64,000 nt of DNA from Betaproteobacteria bacterium (GCA_020621405.1 JAHRYN010000003.1:256808-320807); one strand, 5' to 3'; counted from the first letter of the stretch, positions 46,083 to 58,139 are shown. Numbers and translations are program-made. Notes: a model not told the origin generated them from the letters alone.

Positions 46083-47249
46083 TCAGTGTCCGGCCACGGC
46101 GGAAACGATCTTCTGTGCCGCATCCGCCATGCTGTCGGCCGTAATGATGGGCAGACCCGAGTCAGCCAGTATCTGCTTGCCCAGTTGTTCGTTGGTGCCC
46201 TTCATGCGCACCACCAGCGGCACCGTCAGATGCACTTCGCGCGCCGCCGCGACCACGCCGGTGGCGATGGTGTCGCAACGCATGATGCCGCCGAAGATAT
46301 TGACCAGGATGCCGCGCACGTTCGGGTTGCGCAGCATGATCTTGAACGCTTCGGTCACCTTCTCGGTGGTGGCACCGCCACCCACGTCGAGGAAGTTGGC
46401 CGGCTCGGCGCCGTACAGCTTGATCACGTCCATGGTAGCCATGGCCAGACCAGCACCATTCACCAGGCAGCCGATGTTGCCGTCCAGCGACACATACGAC
46501 AGATCGAACTTCGAGGCCTCGATTTCGGCCGGATCTTCTTCGTCCAGATCGCGGTAGGCCACGATGTCTTCGTGACGGTACAGCGCGTTGGAATCGAAAT
46601 TGAACTTGGCATCCAGCGCCTTGATGTTGCCGTTGCCCTCAAGGATCAGCGGATTGATTTCCGCCAGCGAGGCATCGGTTTCCATGTAACAGGTGTACAG
46701 CTTCCTGAAGGTGTCGATCGCCTGTGCCTGCGACGCAGCGGGAACGCCGATACCGTCGGCCAGTTCCTTCGCCTGCGCATCAGTCAGGCCGACCAGCGGG
46801 TCAACGAACACCTTGATGATCTTTTCCGGTGTGTTGTGGGCGACCTCCTCGATGTCCATCCCGCCTTCACTGGATGCCATCAGCGCCACCTTCTGCGTCG
46901 CGCGATCAGTCAGCGCGGCGACGTAGTATTCCTTCTTGATGTCGGCGCCTTCCTCGATCAGCAGGCGACGGACCTTCTGACCTTCCGGCCCGGTCTGATG
47001 GGTCACCAGCTGCATGCCCATGATCTGCTTCGCGAAATCGCGTACTTCGTCGAGCGACTTGGCCACCTTGACGCCGCCGCCCTTGCCGCGGCCACCGGCG
47101 TGAATCTGCGCCTTGACCACCCAGACCTTGCCGCCCAGCGATTCCGCTGCGGCAACAGCCTGATCAACATCGAAACAGGGCACGCCCCGCGGTGTAACCA
47201 CACCGAAACGGCGCAGTACTTCTTTCGCCTGATACTCATGGATCTTCAT
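46083..47249 (-). CDS. sucC: Succinyl-CoA synthetase beta subunit
   Basis: 388 residues, full length. The ATP-grasp nucleotide-binding domain ([34 protein letters not shown]) and the C-terminal interface ([30 protein letters not shown]) are clear. The start at 47249 has GAGGAA upstream. First gene of the sucCD operon, with a TATAAT box at 47392-47397. Confidence 0.97.
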   Translation of the reverse strand: MKIHEYQAKEVLRRFGVVTPRGVPCFDVDQAVAAAESLGGKVWVVKAQIHAGGRGKGGGVKVAKSLDEVRDFAKQIMGMQLVTHQTGPEGQKVRRLLIEEGADIKKEYYVAALTDRATQKVALMASSEGGMDIEEVAHNTPEKIIKVFVDPLVGLTDAQAKELADGIGVPAASQAQAIDTFRKLYTCYMETDASLAEINPLILEGNGNIKALDAKFNFDSNALYRHEDIVAYRDLDEEDPAEIEASKFDLSYVSLDGNIGCLVNGAGLAMATMDVIKLYGAEPANFLDVGGGATTEKVTEAFKIMLRNPNVRGILVNIFGGIMRCDTIATGVVAAAREVHLTVPLVVRMKGTNEQLGKQILADSGLPIITADSMADAAQKIVSAVAGH

Positions 47250-47391
47250 GCGTATTCCTCGCCTTGTTGTCTGCACAGGATGGTGAAACGCCCGCTTCGG
47301 GCTCCGGCCCTCGCAAGTCTTGTTTGCGTTCGCTCACCCTGAGGCAAGCGATACAGCGATCCGGCATGCAGACCGGACCGCATAATCCATA

Positions 47392-47417
47392 ATTATACAG
47401 TGCATTTCGCTGCACTG
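47392..47417 (-). promoter_or_regulatory. sucCD promoter -10 box with adjacent 20-bp palindrome
   Basis: A perfect TATAAT on the minus strand at 47392-47397 abuts the palindrome CAGTGCAgcgaaaTGCACTG (47398-47417), which occupies the -10/-35 spacer. No good -35 is present. A regulator bound there would control access to the promoter. The same palindrome follows the upstream gene's stop by 14 bp and could also act as its hairpin. Confidence 0.55.
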
Positions 47418-47430
47418 CAGCGAGCTGAAT

Positions 47431-48129
47431 TCACTCGACCGGTCGCAAGACATGCACTTCGATCGCGGCCACACCTTCAACACTGGCACTGACCCGGTCG
47501 CCGGGCTGCAGCGCCGCCACCCCGGCCGGCGTACCGGTAAACAACAGGTCGCCGGCACGCAGTTCGACCAGTGTAGACAGGCGCTGTATCAGTGCATCGA
47601 CGTCCAGAATCATGTCGGCCAGATCGCCTTGCTGGCGCAACCGCCCATTCACCGAAAGCTCGATGCGCCCGCTGCGCGGATGACCGCACATGCTGGCCGG
47701 CACCAGTTCCGACACCGGTGCGCTCTGGTCGAAGCCCTTGCCCATATCCCACGGCTGCCCCTTGTCACGCGCCGCGCGTTGCAAGTCCCGTCGCGTCAGA
47801 TCCAGCCCGACCCCGTAACCGTAGATGCACGCCCGCGCCTGCGCCGCATTTAGATTGCGCCCACCTGCGGCCAGCGCCACCACCAGCTCGACTTCATGAT
47901 GAAGATCGGCGGTGGCCGGTGGATACACCACGTCGCCTGGGACGACGACCAGCGCATCGGCGGGCTTGGAGAAGAAGAACGGCGGCTCAAGCGCGGGGTC
48001 GTGGCCCATTTCGCGCGCATGCTCGGCAAAGTTGCGCCCGACGCAGTAGATGCGGCGCACCGGGAACAGAACATCCGAGCCGCGGACCGGCAGCGCGGGC
48101 GGCGGCAGTTGGAACATCATGTGCTGCAT
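47431..48129 (-). CDS. Fumarylacetoacetate hydrolase family protein
   Basis: 232 residues. The FAH fold is clear: FPVRRIYCVGRNFAEHAREMG split over residues 22-42, FFFSKPADALV, HHEVELVVAL (metal-binding glutamates), GYGVGLDLTRRDLQ and a C-terminal LLFTGTPAGVAAL. Family members are hydrolases or isomerases of oxo-acid ring-cleavage products, or oxaloacetate decarboxylases. The substrate is not determinable here. ATG at 48129 or 48120; the latter matches homologues starting close to a Pro-rich segment. Divergent from the FimV-like gene. Confidence 0.88.
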   Translation of the reverse strand: MQHMMFQLPPPALPVRGSDVLFPVRRIYCVGRNFAEHAREMGHDPALEPPFFFSKPADALVVVPGDVVYPPATADLHHEVELVVALAAGGRNLNAAQARACIYGYGVGLDLTRRDLQRAARDKGQPWDMGKGFDQSAPVSELVPASMCGHPRSGRIELSVNGRLRQQGDLADMILDVDALIQRLSTLVELRAGDLLFTGTPAGVAALQPGDRVSASVEGVAAIEVHVLRPVE

Positions 48130-48294
48130 GGCGGGTTCCAGTAGGATTGTAGGACACACAATTTTGCCCTCTGGCGCTGCGCCTTGCAGGGCGCCATTGA
48201 CGAAAGCATCCGCCATTAAAGTAAAGTTTCCCCTCGTAGTGCCGAAAAACACAAGAATCGTCATTCGCCAAAAGTAACAGGCACGGAGACATCA

Positions 48295-50580
48295 GTGAAT
48301 TCACAGCCCCCTGCGCGCAGTCGCTTGCTGACGCGCATGCGCCCCACGCTGCTGGCAGCCGCGCTGTTGGCCGCAGGTCTGCATGCGCCACATGCCATTG
48401 CAATGGGGCTTGGTGCAATCAAGACCCGTTCGGTCATCGGTGAGCCGTTCCGTGCCGAGATCCCGCTGATCGGGACCAGTGAGGGCACGCCGGCCGGCAA
48501 CTGCTTCGTGCTGGACCAGCCCGCATCATCCGGTCCGGACGACCTTCCGTGGCTGACCAACGCCCGCGTCCGCGTGCAGGGCCGCACCGTATATATCAGC
48601 AGCCCGGTCGCGGTCAGCGAACCGGTGCTGATGGTCGGACTCAGGGTGGGCTGCGGATTCGAACTGGCACGCGAATACACGGTACTGATGCAGCCGGCAG
48701 GCACAACGGTCGCGGAAGAGCGCACGACGGACAGCCGGTCCGCGCCGGGCAGCAGCACCGAAGCGCCGGCTGCGGTTGCGCCCGTGACGACACCGGCTCG
48801 TGCCAGAACGCCTCGCCGCACCAGTGCGGCGGCAACACCGGCAGCTTCCGGCGAGACGTCCGAGGCCGCAGCACCTGCTGCCCCGGCACCACGCCCCGTG
48901 CGCAAACCCCGGCAAACCGGAAACGTGACTGGCAACGACCGCCTGTTCGTGGCGCCGAATCTGGATGCCGGCACCGGCGGCCTGAAAATGTCCGCTGGTC
49001 TGGCCCCCCGTGCCGCCGCCACCGAAGCGCAGCGCGAAGCCCTGCGCACCGAACAGCGGCTGCTCGCGGCGCTGGACGAGCAGATCGCAACCCATCTGGC
49101 CATCGCCGACAAGGTGAAGCAGCTCGAAGCGCGCATGGCGCAGCTCCAGCAGCAGCTCGGCCGCAGCGAAAGCGCGCTGGATTCCAGCGTTTCACGTGCC
49201 GTTCCGGCGCTGCCTCGCCCCGAGATATCGCAGGCCGAGCCCACCGCCTCACCTCAGACGCCGACACTGGCGCCGGCCGAAACGGAATCGTCCAGCCCGG
49301 CGCAGACGACCGCGACGGCAGAGCCGTCACCGCCCGCCAGCGATGCGGCTGCGCCGCCACCGCCTCCCCCCGGACTCACCAACGAACCGGTGAAAGTCAT
49401 CAGCAAGCTGCCACCGGAGCCGGCGCCGGTCAGTCCGGCATCCGACGCCCCCGGCGTGAACTGGATGATCGCCGCACTGGGCGCAATGGCGGCCGGCTCG
49501 GTGCTTGCCGGCGCTTGGCTGTGGCGTCGCCGCGCCCGGAAAGTCGCAGCGACCGCGGCGGTGCGCCAGCGGCTGGCGGCTGACGCAGTCGCCGGTCTGA
49601 TGTCCGACAAGCCAGTGCAGGAAGCCTCCAGCTGGTCTCCTGGCGCGGCACGGCGGTCACCGTGGCGGGAAAGACGGGCCTCTGAGCAGGATGTGCTGCC
49701 GGATATCGACCCGCCGGAGTTGCTCGAACATGTTCCCGCGGAATCCTCAGCTGAAAATCTGTCGGACCTGACTGCAACGGTCGAAAGCCGCACGCAGTTC
49801 GACATCAGACCAAGATGGACCGAAACCCCCTCAGATATGGACGCAACGGTCGAAGTCCCGGCGCTGACCGGCACATCGACCGTTGACATCGAACTTGGCG
49901 AAGGCAGCCCCCCGGAACTGCCTCAACCGACGCGGCTGGATCTGGAATTCGACAGTTTCGTCGGTTCGGCAAGCAGCCTCGGCACCGTCGAGGACGTACC
50001 CGCACCAAACGGACCACGGCTGGTCAGTACCAATCCGGCACCGTCGGCCGGTCTTTCTTTCGACCACGGCGCCCGCCCGGCAAATGAGGAAGACGCACCG
50101 TCGCACCAGCACGTGCTCGAACTGGCCGAAATCATGATGTCCTTCGGCCGCGCCGAGGGTGCGGCCCAGACCTTGTCCGAATTCCTGCGCGACTATCCGA
50201 AGGAATCGCTGATTCCCTGGCTCAAGCTGCTCGATCTGTACTACAGCAGCGGCCGGCGCGGGGAATACGACGATCTCGCGCCCAAGCTGAACCGTGCCTT
50301 CAATGTGAAGGTGCCCGACTGGGAAAGCTTCAACGGCCCGGTGGCAGCCGAATCGGTCGAACAGTTCGGCCACATCATGGCGCGCATCAGTGCGACCTGG
50401 CCCAATCAGGACTGTCTCGACTACGTCAATGAACTGCTCAGCGACAACCGGGCCGGAACCCGCATCGGCTTTCCGCTCGGTGTGGTGGACGATCTGCTGC
50501 TGCTCAAGTCGCTGCTTGAATTCCTGATCGCAAATCCGTCAGCCACTGCCACCCAGCCGTCCCGCCTGGCAATCATCTAG
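48295..50580 (+). CDS. FimV-like polar/peptidoglycan-associated protein
   Basis: 761 residues from a GTG at 48295 with GGAG 7 nt upstream. A signal peptide (about 15-36, AAGLHAPHAIA), then the FimV N-terminal domain (MGLGAIKTRSVIGEPFRAEI), a Pro/Ala-rich stretch with a coiled coil (LDEQIATHLAIADKVKQLEARM), one membrane helix (about residue 400, WMIAALGAMAAGSVLAGAWL) and a cytoplasmic C-terminal TPR-like domain (VLELAEIMMSFGRAEGAAQT, IPWLKLLDLYYSSGRRGEY). No LysM motif is evident. FimV/HubP relatives organise the pole and activate CyaB and type IV pili in Pseudomonas. Shorter than typical FimV. Confidence 0.82.
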   Translation: MNSQPPARSRLLTRMRPTLLAAALLAAGLHAPHAIAMGLGAIKTRSVIGEPFRAEIPLIGTSEGTPAGNCFVLDQPASSGPDDLPWLTNARVRVQGRTVYISSPVAVSEPVLMVGLRVGCGFELAREYTVLMQPAGTTVAEERTTDSRSAPGSSTEAPAAVAPVTTPARARTPRRTSAAATPAASGETSEAAAPAAPAPRPVRKPRQTGNVTGNDRLFVAPNLDAGTGGLKMSAGLAPRAAATEAQREALRTEQRLLAALDEQIATHLAIADKVKQLEARMAQLQQQLGRSESALDSSVSRAVPALPRPEISQAEPTASPQTPTLAPAETESSSPAQTTATAEPSPPASDAAAPPPPPPGLTNEPVKVISKLPPEPAPVSPASDAPGVNWMIAALGAMAAGSVLAGAWLWRRRARKVAATAAVRQRLAADAVAGLMSDKPVQEASSWSPGAARRSPWRERRASEQDVLPDIDPPELLEHVPAESSAENLSDLTATVESRTQFDIRPRWTETPSDMDATVEVPALTGTSTVDIELGEGSPPELPQPTRLDLEFDSFVGSASSLGTVEDVPAPNGPRLVSTNPAPSAGLSFDHGARPANEEDAPSHQHVLELAEIMMSFGRAEGAAQTLSEFLRDYPKESLIPWLKLLDLYYSSGRRGEYDDLAPKLNRAFNVKVPDWESFNGPVAAESVEQFGHIMARISATWPNQDCLDYVNELLSDNRAGTRIGFPLGVVDDLLLLKSLLEFLIANPSATATQPSRLAII

Positions 50581-50591
50581 CTGCGATCCGA

Positions 50592-51338
50592 TCACGCCGG
50601 ATTGTCTATATCGACGCAGTCGACGCGGATGCCAAAACATTCCGCCAGATGCCGGCCGAGCGCCTGCACACCGTAGCGTTCGGTCGCATGATGCCCGGCC
50701 GCAATGTAGGGAATGCCGGATTCGCGTGCCAGATGCGTGGTCTGTTCGGATATTTCACCCGAAATGTAAAGGTCGGCGCCGGCATCTATCGCCTGTTCGA
50801 ACATGCCCTGGGCACCACCGGTACACCAGGCGACCCGCCGGACAGTGCGTCGGGCATCACCGACCAGCAGAGCCTGACGCGTCAATGTCCTGCTGACGTG
50901 AGCGCACAGTTCGTCTGCCGTCCCGGCTGATCCGGTTTCACCCAGCCAGATCAGTCCCTGTTCGCCTGTGGTACCGGTCGGGCGCAAGCCCAGCACGCGC
51001 GCCAGCTGAGCGTTGTTGCCCAGTTCGGGATGGGCGTCGAGCGGCAGGTGATAGGCGAAGAGGTTGATGCCGTGTTCGAGTACGCGTGCAATGCGCGCCC
51101 TCTTTGTTCCGGTGATGCGACCGTCCTCGCCACGCCAGAACCAACCGTGATGCACGAGCAGGGCCTGTGCTCCGCGTTCGATGGCAGCGTCGATCAGCGC
51201 CAGGGTGGCACTGACGCCAGCCACCACGTGACTGACCTCCGGAGCGCCTTCCACTTGCAGGCCGTTTGGGCAATAATCCTTGAACCGCGCGGCATCCAGC
51301 AGTTCATCCAGATAACTGTGCAGCTGCGTCCTGTCCAT
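50592..51338 (-). CDS. Nif3-like dinuclear metal-centre protein
   Basis: 248 residues of the Nif3/YbgI (DUF34) family. Metal ligands are the His-His pair in LLVHHGWFWRG and the late HHATE in AAGHHATERYG; CPNGLQVEG at the start is typical. The family function is uncertain (GTP cyclohydrolase-like or metallochaperone roles have been proposed). Divergent from the DegS-like protease with only 26 bp between starts. Confidence 0.9.
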   Translation of the reverse strand: MDRTQLHSYLDELLDAARFKDYCPNGLQVEGAPEVSHVVAGVSATLALIDAAIERGAQALLVHHGWFWRGEDGRITGTKRARIARVLEHGINLFAYHLPLDAHPELGNNAQLARVLGLRPTGTTGEQGLIWLGETGSAGTADELCAHVSRTLTRQALLVGDARRTVRRVAWCTGGAQGMFEQAIDAGADLYISGEISEQTTHLARESGIPYIAAGHHATERYGVQALGRHLAECFGIRVDCVDIDNPA

Positions 51339-51364
51339 TCACCCCCCTGTTCAGTCTTTCGATT

Positions 51365-52567
<1,203 letters not shown>

Positions 52568-53314
52568 TCAGGTTTCTTCGGTGTGCGGCCTGCGCTCGGC
52601 CGACGTACCGATGACGCGCGCGCACAGGATGCCGATCTCGAACAGGATGCACAGCGGTATCGCCAGCATGAGCTGGGACACCACGTCAGGCGGCGTGACG
52701 ACGGCAGCAACGATGAACGCGCCGACGATGACATAAGGCCGTGCTTCCTTCAGCTTTTCCATCGACACCAACCCGAAGCGCACCAGCACGATCACCACGA
52801 TCGGCACCTCGAAGGTGACACCGAAAGCCGTAAACATCGTCAGGACGAAGGACAGGTACTGTTCGATGTCAGGCGCCGGCGTGATGCTCTTCGGCGCGAA
52901 CTGGGCGATGAAGTGGAACACCACGCCGAACACGAAGTAGTAGCAGAAGGCCATGCCGGTCACGAACAGCAGTGTGCTCGCGATGATCAGCGGCAGACCG
53001 AAGCGCTTCTCGTGCGCATACAGCCCCGGCGCGACGAAAGCCCAGGCCTGGTAGAGCACGACCGGCAGGGCGATCAGGAAAGCCAGCATCAGCGTGACCT
53101 TGACCGGTACGAAAAAGGGCGTCACCACGCCGGTGGCGATCATCTTCGTGCCCTCCGGCAGCGCCACCATCAGTGGATGCGCCAGAAAGTCGTAGATGTC
53201 CGCTGCCCAGGGCATCAGACAGATGAAAACGACGATTACCGCTACCACCGAGCGCAGCAGGCGGTCGCGCAGTTCGACCAGGTGCGAGATGAAACTTTCG
53301 GCGGGCTCGCTCAT
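52568..53314 (-). CDS. tatC: Sec-independent protein translocase TatC
   Basis: 248 residues, six membrane helices. It binds twin-arginine signal peptides with TatB. Conserved [20 protein letters not shown] at the start (Glu in the first cytosolic region) and [17 protein letters not shown] in the fourth-helix region. Overlaps tatB by 4 bp (ATGA). It is the last gene of the his-hinT-tat run. Confidence 0.96.
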   Translation of the reverse strand: MSEPAESFISHLVELRDRLLRSVVAVIVVFICLMPWAADIYDFLAHPLMVALPEGTKMIATGVVTPFFVPVKVTLMLAFLIALPVVLYQAWAFVAPGLYAHEKRFGLPLIIASTLLFVTGMAFCYYFVFGVVFHFIAQFAPKSITPAPDIEQYLSFVLTMFTAFGVTFEVPIVVIVLVRFGLVSMEKLKEARPYVIVGAFIVAAVVTPPDVVSQLMLAIPLCILFEIGILCARVIGTSAERRPHTEET

Positions 53315-53763
53315 GCTTTGTCCGAGCCCGACGATCTGACGGCAGCCGGCTCAGAGATATCGAGCGACAACTGGCCAGACTGCAGCTGGGGAACGGCGGC
53401 CGGAACGGATTCCGGCACCGCCGGTTCTACCGCATTCTCGATCGCAGCGTACTTCTCCTGCTCGGCCATCGCGGCGCGCATCTGATCGCTCAGCCCGGCC
53501 GCCTCGTCGCTGACCTGTGCGGTGACCGCGCTGGCCTCGTTTCCGACCTCGCGGACCTGCTGCTCGACCTGGGACTGCAGCTTGCGCAGTTCTTCCAGCT
53601 GCATCTCGCGCGATATGTCGGACTTCACGTCATTGACGTAGCGCTGCAGGCGTCCGAGCAGATGCCCCGCCGTGCGCGCCACGCGCGGCAGGCGTTCGGG
53701 CCCGAGCACGATCAGCGCAACGATCCCGATGACGAAAAGTTCGGAAAAACCGATGTCGAACAT
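53311..53763 (-). CDS. tatB: Sec-independent protein translocase TatB
   Basis: 150 residues. An N-terminal membrane helix ([20 protein letters not shown]) with the conserved Glu8, followed by [17 protein letters not shown], the TatB signature, and a long charged amphipathic helix. The C-terminal third is variable and Pro-rich. Cooperates with TatC in signal-peptide recognition. 73 bp after tatA. Confidence 0.94.
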   Translation of the reverse strand: MFDIGFSELFVIGIVALIVLGPERLPRVARTAGHLLGRLQRYVNDVKSDISREMQLEELRKLQSQVEQQVREVGNEASAVTAQVSDEAAGLSDQMRAAMAEQEKYAAIENAVEPAVPESVPAAVPQLQSGQLSLDISEPAAVRSSGSDKA

Positions 53764-53836
53764 GAAATGGACTGATGAGGCACTGGAGCGTCAGCCCCGC
53801 ATGCCGTTTGATGGGGCGGCGTGAAGGCCGCGAAGG

Positions 53837-54061
53837 TCAGGACTTGACCTTTTCCTCGGCCTTGACGTCAATCGTGTGACCGACATGCTGGGTTGGCTGA
53901 TCTGCCGATGCGGCACCGCCTTCCGCCCCCTTCATGCCGTCCTTGAAGCCCTTGACCGCACCGCCGAGGTCGGACCCGATGTTGCGCAGCTTCTTGGTAC
54001 CGAAGATCAGAAGCACGATGACCAGCACGATGAGCCAGTGAGTGATGCTGAACGAACCCAT
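53837..54061 (-). CDS. tatA: Sec-independent protein translocase TatA
   Basis: 74 residues: membrane helix [21 protein letters not shown], hinge [10 protein letters not shown], then an amphipathic helix [16 protein letters not shown] and a short charged tail, the TatA layout (Gln8 replaced by His8, seen in this group). Oligomers form the transport pore. It starts two bases after the hinT stop. Confidence 0.95.
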   Translation of the reverse strand: MGSFSITHWLIVLVIVLLIFGTKKLRNIGSDLGGAVKGFKDGMKGAEGGAASADQPTQHVGHTIDVKAEEKVKS

Positions 54062-54063
54062 GA

Positions 54064-54423
54064 TTACCTCTCGAAAACGATCATGGGCGGCAGGGGATCC
54101 GGGCCGCCCACGACATGCATGTGAAGATGATACACCTCCTGCCGACCCACCCTTCCGCAGTTGATCAGCGTCCGGAAGCCGTCCGTACAGCCGGCTTCCC
54201 GGGCCAGATCCCCTGCTTTCGTCAGCATCCGGCCGAGCATGGCTTCATGCGCGGTTTCAGCGTCGGACAGCGTCGGAATGTGCGCCTTCGGGATGATCAG
54301 GAAATGCACGGGCGCCACCGGACGGATGTCGTGGAACGCGAATATCAGATCGTCCTCGTACAGCTTGCGCGACGGAATCCGGCCATCGATGATCTTGCAG
54401 AAGATGCAGTCTGGATCGTGCAT
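54064..54423 (-). CDS. hinT: HIT-family nucleoside phosphoramidase HinT
   Basis: 119 residues. The HIT motif HLHMHVVGG near the C-terminus (nucleophile is the central histidine) and an N-terminal [13 protein letters not shown] with two cysteines, as in HinT. Hydrolyses purine nucleoside phosphoramidates. Position between hisE and tatA is conserved in betaproteobacteria. Confidence 0.94.
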   Translation of the reverse strand: MHDPDCIFCKIIDGRIPSRKLYEDDLIFAFHDIRPVAPVHFLIIPKAHIPTLSDAETAHEAMLGRMLTKAGDLAREAGCTDGFRTLINCGRVGRQEVYHLHMHVVGGPDPLPPMIVFER

Positions 54424-54482
54424 GGAATCAGTGTGTCCGTGTGATCGGGAGTATGGAATACGCGGATTGCCGTATTGCGTCG

Positions 54483-54806
54483 TCAGGCCGGCCGCGAACG
54501 CTTTTCGTCGATGCCGGAAATGCCCTCGCGGCGACGAAATTCGTGCAGTACATCGTCGACGGTCAGGCCGTGATGCGCCAGCAGCACCATGCTGTGGAAC
54601 CACAGGTCGCACACCTCACGCACCAGATGACCCGCATCGCCGTCTTTCGACGCCATGATGGTCTCCGCAGCCTCTTCGGCCACCTTCTTGCAGATGGCGT
54701 CGGTACCCTTGTGCATCAGCGACGACACATAGGACGAGCCCGGTTCGGCCGACTTGCGCTCGGCGATGGTCTGCGCGACACGACGAAGCACTTCAATATC
54801 AATCAT
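54483..54806 (-). CDS. hisE: Phosphoribosyl-ATP pyrophosphatase
   Basis: 107 residues. It hydrolyses PR-ATP to PR-AMP, step 2 of histidine synthesis. The metal-binding [17 protein letters not shown] and [16 protein letters not shown] motifs of the MazG-like fold are present. Overlaps hisI by 4 bp (ATGA), here as a separate protein rather than a HisIE fusion. Confidence 0.95.
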   Translation of the reverse strand: MIDIEVLRRVAQTIAERKSAEPGSSYVSSLMHKGTDAICKKVAEEAAETIMASKDGDAGHLVREVCDLWFHSMVLLAHHGLTVDDVLHEFRRREGISGIDEKRSRPA

Positions 54807-55192
54807 TTGTAGATCTCGTCCGGGTTCTTGAGCACGGGGTCCGCCTCGGTCCACCGATCTTCGGCCAGCGCGTGGAAAAAGCAGCTGTGCCGCCCGGTAT
54901 GGCAGGCGATGCCACCGGTTTGTTCCACCTTGAGCAAAAGCACGTCGCGGTCACAGTCGAGGCGGATGTCGAGCACCTTCTGCGTATGGCCGGACTCCTC
55001 GCCCTTGTGCCACAGCTTGCGGCGCGACCGTGACCAGAATACGGCTTCCTTCAGCTCTGCCGTGCGCTCGAGCGCCTCGCGGTTCATCCACGCAAACATC
55101 AGCACATCGCCGGTGGACGCCTCCTGCACGATGACCGGCAGCAGGCCGTTGTCGTCCCAGCCGATATCCTTGATCCAGGCCGGCGTACTCAC
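54803..55192 (-). CDS. hisI: Phosphoribosyl-AMP cyclohydrolase
   Basis: 129 residues from a GTG start that overlaps the hisF stop (GTGA). Opens the PR-AMP adenine ring. Zinc-cysteine and metal motifs are visible: [36 protein letters not shown] and TGRHSCFF. No HisE domain is fused. No in-frame ATG lies at the right place, supporting GTG. Confidence 0.94.
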   Translation of the reverse strand: MSTPAWIKDIGWDDNGLLPVIVQEASTGDVLMFAWMNREALERTAELKEAVFWSRSRRKLWHKGEESGHTQKVLDIRLDCDRDVLLLKVEQTGGIACHTGRHSCFFHALAEDRWTEADPVLKNPDEIYK

Positions 55193-55959
55193 AGCCTGAC
55201 CTCGATGCCGCGATCGCGCATGCGCTCTTTTGCTTCGCGCACCGTGTGCTGCCCGAAATGGAAGATGCTGGCTGCCAGCACGGCGTCCGCACCGCCTTCC
55301 AGCACGCCATCGACCAGATGATCGAGCGTGCCGACGCCACCGGATGCGATGACCGGAATGCACACCGCGTCCGATACCGCACGGGTCAGCGCCAGATCGA
55401 AACCATTCTTGGTGCCGTCGCGATCCATGCTGGTCAGCAGTATTTCCCCCGCGCCCAGCGCCTCCACCCGGCGCGCCCAGTCCACGGCGTCCAGTCCGGT
55501 CGGGTTGCGCCCGCCATGCGTGAACACCTCCCAACGGGGGCGGCCATCACGATCCTCGACGCGCTTGGCGTCGATGGCGACCACGATGCACTGCGAACCG
55601 ACCTTGCCTGACGCGCGCGCAACCAGTTCCGGATCCTTGATCGCGGCGGTATTCATGCTGACCTTGTCGGCCCCGGCATTGAGCAGGCGACGCACGTCCT
55701 CGACCGCGCGCACGCCACCGCCGACAGTCAGCGGAATGAACACCTGCTCGGCCACCTGCTCCACCACGTGCAGGATGATGTCGCGCGCGTCGGAACTGGC
55801 GGTGATGTCGAGAAAGGTCAGCTCGTCGGCACCCTGCTCGTCATAGCGTCGGGCGATCTCGACCGGGTCGCCGGCATCCTTCAGCGACAGGAAATTGACG
55901 CCCTTGACCACGCGGCCGGCGTTGACGTCCAGACAGGGAATGATGCGCTTGGCTAGCAT
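55189..55959 (-). CDS. hisF: Imidazole glycerol phosphate synthase cyclase subunit
   Basis: 256 residues, a (beta/alpha)8 barrel. With HisH it makes imidazole glycerol phosphate and AICAR. Catalytic Asp11 is in [12 protein letters not shown] and the second Asp (about 130) in [10 protein letters not shown]. HisH, its partner, is encoded two genes upstream; hisA lies between. Confidence 0.97.
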   Translation of the reverse strand: MLAKRIIPCLDVNAGRVVKGVNFLSLKDAGDPVEIARRYDEQGADELTFLDITASSDARDIILHVVEQVAEQVFIPLTVGGGVRAVEDVRRLLNAGADKVSMNTAAIKDPELVARASGKVGSQCIVVAIDAKRVEDRDGRPRWEVFTHGGRNPTGLDAVDWARRVEALGAGEILLTSMDRDGTKNGFDLALTRAVSDAVCIPVIASGGVGTLDHLVDGVLEGGADAVLAASIFHFGQHTVREAKERMRDRGIEVRL

Positions 55960-55993
55960 GGGTATATCCGCGCCTCGCGCGACAGGAAAGAGT

Positions 55994-56740
55994 TCAGCCT
56001 TCGCCGTTCAGGCGGTCGGCCTCGGCCTGGGCCTTGGCGAAATCCAGCGTGCCTTCGTAGATGGCGCGGCCGGTGATGGCCCCCATCACGCCCTCGTCCT
56101 CGACGGCGCACAGCGCCCGGATGTCGTCGATGTTGGTGACGCCGCCCGACGCGATGACCGGAATGCGCAGCGCCTGCGCCAGCTTCACGGTCGCCTCGAT
56201 ATTGACGCCGCTGAGCATGCCGTCGCGACCGATATCGGTGTAGACCACCGCCTCGACGCCCTGATCCTCGAATTTCTTCGCCAGATCGACGACGTCGTGG
56301 CCGGTCATCTTGGACCAGCCATCGACTGCCACCTTGCCGTCCTTGGCATCGAGACCGACGATGATATGACCGGGAAACGCGCCGCAGGCGTCATGCACGA
56401 AGCCGGGGCTCTTGACCGCCGCCGTCCCGATGATGACGTAGCTTATGCCGTCGTCGAGATAGCGCTCTATCGTGTCCAGATCTCGGATACCGCCGCCGAG
56501 CTGGATGGGAATCTCGTCACCCAGTTCGCGCACGATGGCCTTGATCGCCGCCTCGTTCTTCGGCTTTCCGGCCACGGCGCCGTTCAGGTCGACCAGGTGC
56601 AGACGGCGCGCGCCGGCATCCAGCCAGTGCCGGGCCATGGCAGCCGGGTCTTCCGAGAATACGGTCACCATATCCATATCACCCTGTTTCAGGCGTACGC
56701 AGTGGCCGTCCTTGAGGTCGATGGCGGGAATGAGCAGCAT
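55994..56740 (-). CDS. hisA: ProFAR isomerase HisA
   Basis: 248 residues, a (beta/alpha)8 barrel related to HisF. It performs the Amadori isomerisation of ProFAR. Catalytic Asp8 is in [14 protein letters not shown] and the second acid in YTDIGRDGM. Start at 56740 chosen because the preceding open codons have no family similarity. Confidence 0.97.
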   Translation of the reverse strand: MLLIPAIDLKDGHCVRLKQGDMDMVTVFSEDPAAMARHWLDAGARRLHLVDLNGAVAGKPKNEAAIKAIVRELGDEIPIQLGGGIRDLDTIERYLDDGISYVIIGTAAVKSPGFVHDACGAFPGHIIVGLDAKDGKVAVDGWSKMTGHDVVDLAKKFEDQGVEAVVYTDIGRDGMLSGVNIEATVKLAQALRIPVIASGGVTNIDDIRALCAVEDEGVMGAITGRAIYEGTLDFAKAQAEADRLNGEG

Positions 56741-56813
56741 GGCGGGAAGTCTGTCGTGTCGGGGAAAGGGGAATGACCGGGGCGCTGCCTGACGGCGTCG
56801 TCCGGCAGTCGTT

Positions 56814-57449
56814 TCAGGGGGTCCAGCCGATGAAATTCTGCAGCAGGCGCAATCCTGCCTGCGCGCTCTTCTCGGGATGGAACTGCACCGCAAAAATATT
56901 ATCTCGCGCTATCGCGCTGGTAAAGGGCGCGCCGTAGCTCGTCCGGCCGGACGTCAGCGTCGGATCCTGCGGCTGCACATAGTAGCTGTGAACGAAGTAG
57001 AAGCGTTCGTCGTCACCGATACCCTGCCACAGCGGATGCGGACGGGTCTGCACCACGCCGTTCCAGCCCATGTGCGGCACCTTCAGGCGCGCGCCGGTCA
57101 CCGGGTCAACGGGATCGGCAAAGCGCAGGACATCGCCGTCGAACACGCCCAACCCCGGCACATCGCCCTCCTGGCTATGGCGGAACAGCATCTGCAGACC
57201 GATGCAGATGCCAAGGAAGGGTTTGCTGGCTGCCGCGTCGAGCACCGCCGAACGCAGGCCACGGGCATCGAGTTCGCGCATGCAGTCCGGCATGGCGCCC
57301 TGACCGGGGAACACCACGCGGTCGGCACCTGCAACGGTAGCGGCATCGCTGCTGACGATGACCTCGGCTTCAGGTGCAACGTGTTCGATCGCCTTGGCGA
57401 CGGAACGCAGATTGCCCATGCCGTAATCGATGATGGCAACGCGAGTCAT
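56814..57449 (-). CDS. hisH: Imidazole glycerol phosphate synthase glutaminase subunit
   Basis: 211 residues, class I glutamine amidotransferase. The triad is Cys82 ([11 protein letters not shown]), with His and Glu in VQFHPEKS near residue 194. Supplies ammonia to HisF. 42 bp after hisB. Confidence 0.97.
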   Translation of the reverse strand: MTRVAIIDYGMGNLRSVAKAIEHVAPEAEVIVSSDAATVAGADRVVFPGQGAMPDCMRELDARGLRSAVLDAAASKPFLGICIGLQMLFRHSQEGDVPGLGVFDGDVLRFADPVDPVTGARLKVPHMGWNGVVQTRPHPLWQGIGDDERFYFVHSYYVQPQDPTLTSGRTSYGAPFTSAIARDNIFAVQFHPEKSAQAGLRLLQNFIGWTP

Positions 57450-57491
57450 GAACTGAAAACTTGAAGTCGGCGCGGAAAACTCTGCGGCCGC

Positions 57492-58079
57492 TCAGAGCGA
57501 TCCCTTGGTCGATGGCATCTGCCCGACAGCGCGTTCGTCGCGCTCGCTGGCAGCACGCAGTGCCCGCGCAAATGCCTTGAACACCGTTTCACACTGGTGA
57601 TGGGCATTGATGCCGCGCAGATTGTCGATATGCAGCGTCACGAGGGCGTGATTGACGAAGCCCTGGAAGAACTCGCGAACGAGGTCGACATCGAAATCGC
57701 CGATGCGCGCCCGCGTGTATTCGATGTTGTATTCCAGTCCCGGTCGCCCTGACAGGTCGATCACGACGCGCGACAGGGCTTCGTCCAGCGGCACATAGGC
57801 ATGACCGTAACGACGCAGCCCCTTCTTGTCGCCCACCGCCTGCGCAAAAGCCTGACCCAGCGTGATGCCGACGTCTTCGACCGTGTGATGCGCGTCGATG
57901 TGCAGATCACCCTTCGCCACGACCTCCAGATCGATCAGGCCATGACGGACGATCTGATCGAGCATGTGATCGAGGAAGGGCACGCCGGTATCGAGCTTGC
58001 CCTGACCCGTGCCATCGAGATCGATGCGCACGCGGATCTGGGTTTCCAGCGTGTTGCGCGTAATTTCGGCTTGCCGCAT
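57492..58079 (-). CDS. hisB: Imidazoleglycerol-phosphate dehydratase
   Basis: 195 residues, the monofunctional dehydratase (no phosphatase domain). Metal-binding motifs HHTVEDVG and NAHHQCET, plus [13 protein letters not shown] near the start, are clear. First gene of the minus-strand hisBHAFIE run, divergent from hisC. A possible promoter is at 58140-58167. Confidence 0.97.
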   Translation of the reverse strand: MRQAEITRNTLETQIRVRIDLDGTGQGKLDTGVPFLDHMLDQIVRHGLIDLEVVAKGDLHIDAHHTVEDVGITLGQAFAQAVGDKKGLRRYGHAYVPLDEALSRVVIDLSGRPGLEYNIEYTRARIGDFDVDLVREFFQGFVNHALVTLHIDNLRGINAHHQCETVFKAFARALRAASERDERAVGQMPSTKGSL

Positions 58080-58139
58080 GAATGGTGGAATCGCAGTCGG
58101 TAAATCGTTCCGGCCAGCCGCCGGAACAGGGATGGCCGG

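Noticed and set aside
48197-48220. Promoter for the FimV-like gene starting at TTGACG
   Set aside because: The -35 is good, but no -10 match at proper spacing; left out as a feature.
54803-55192. HisI as part of a HisIE fusion
   Set aside because: hisI has its own stop overlapping the hisE start, so the two are separate proteins.
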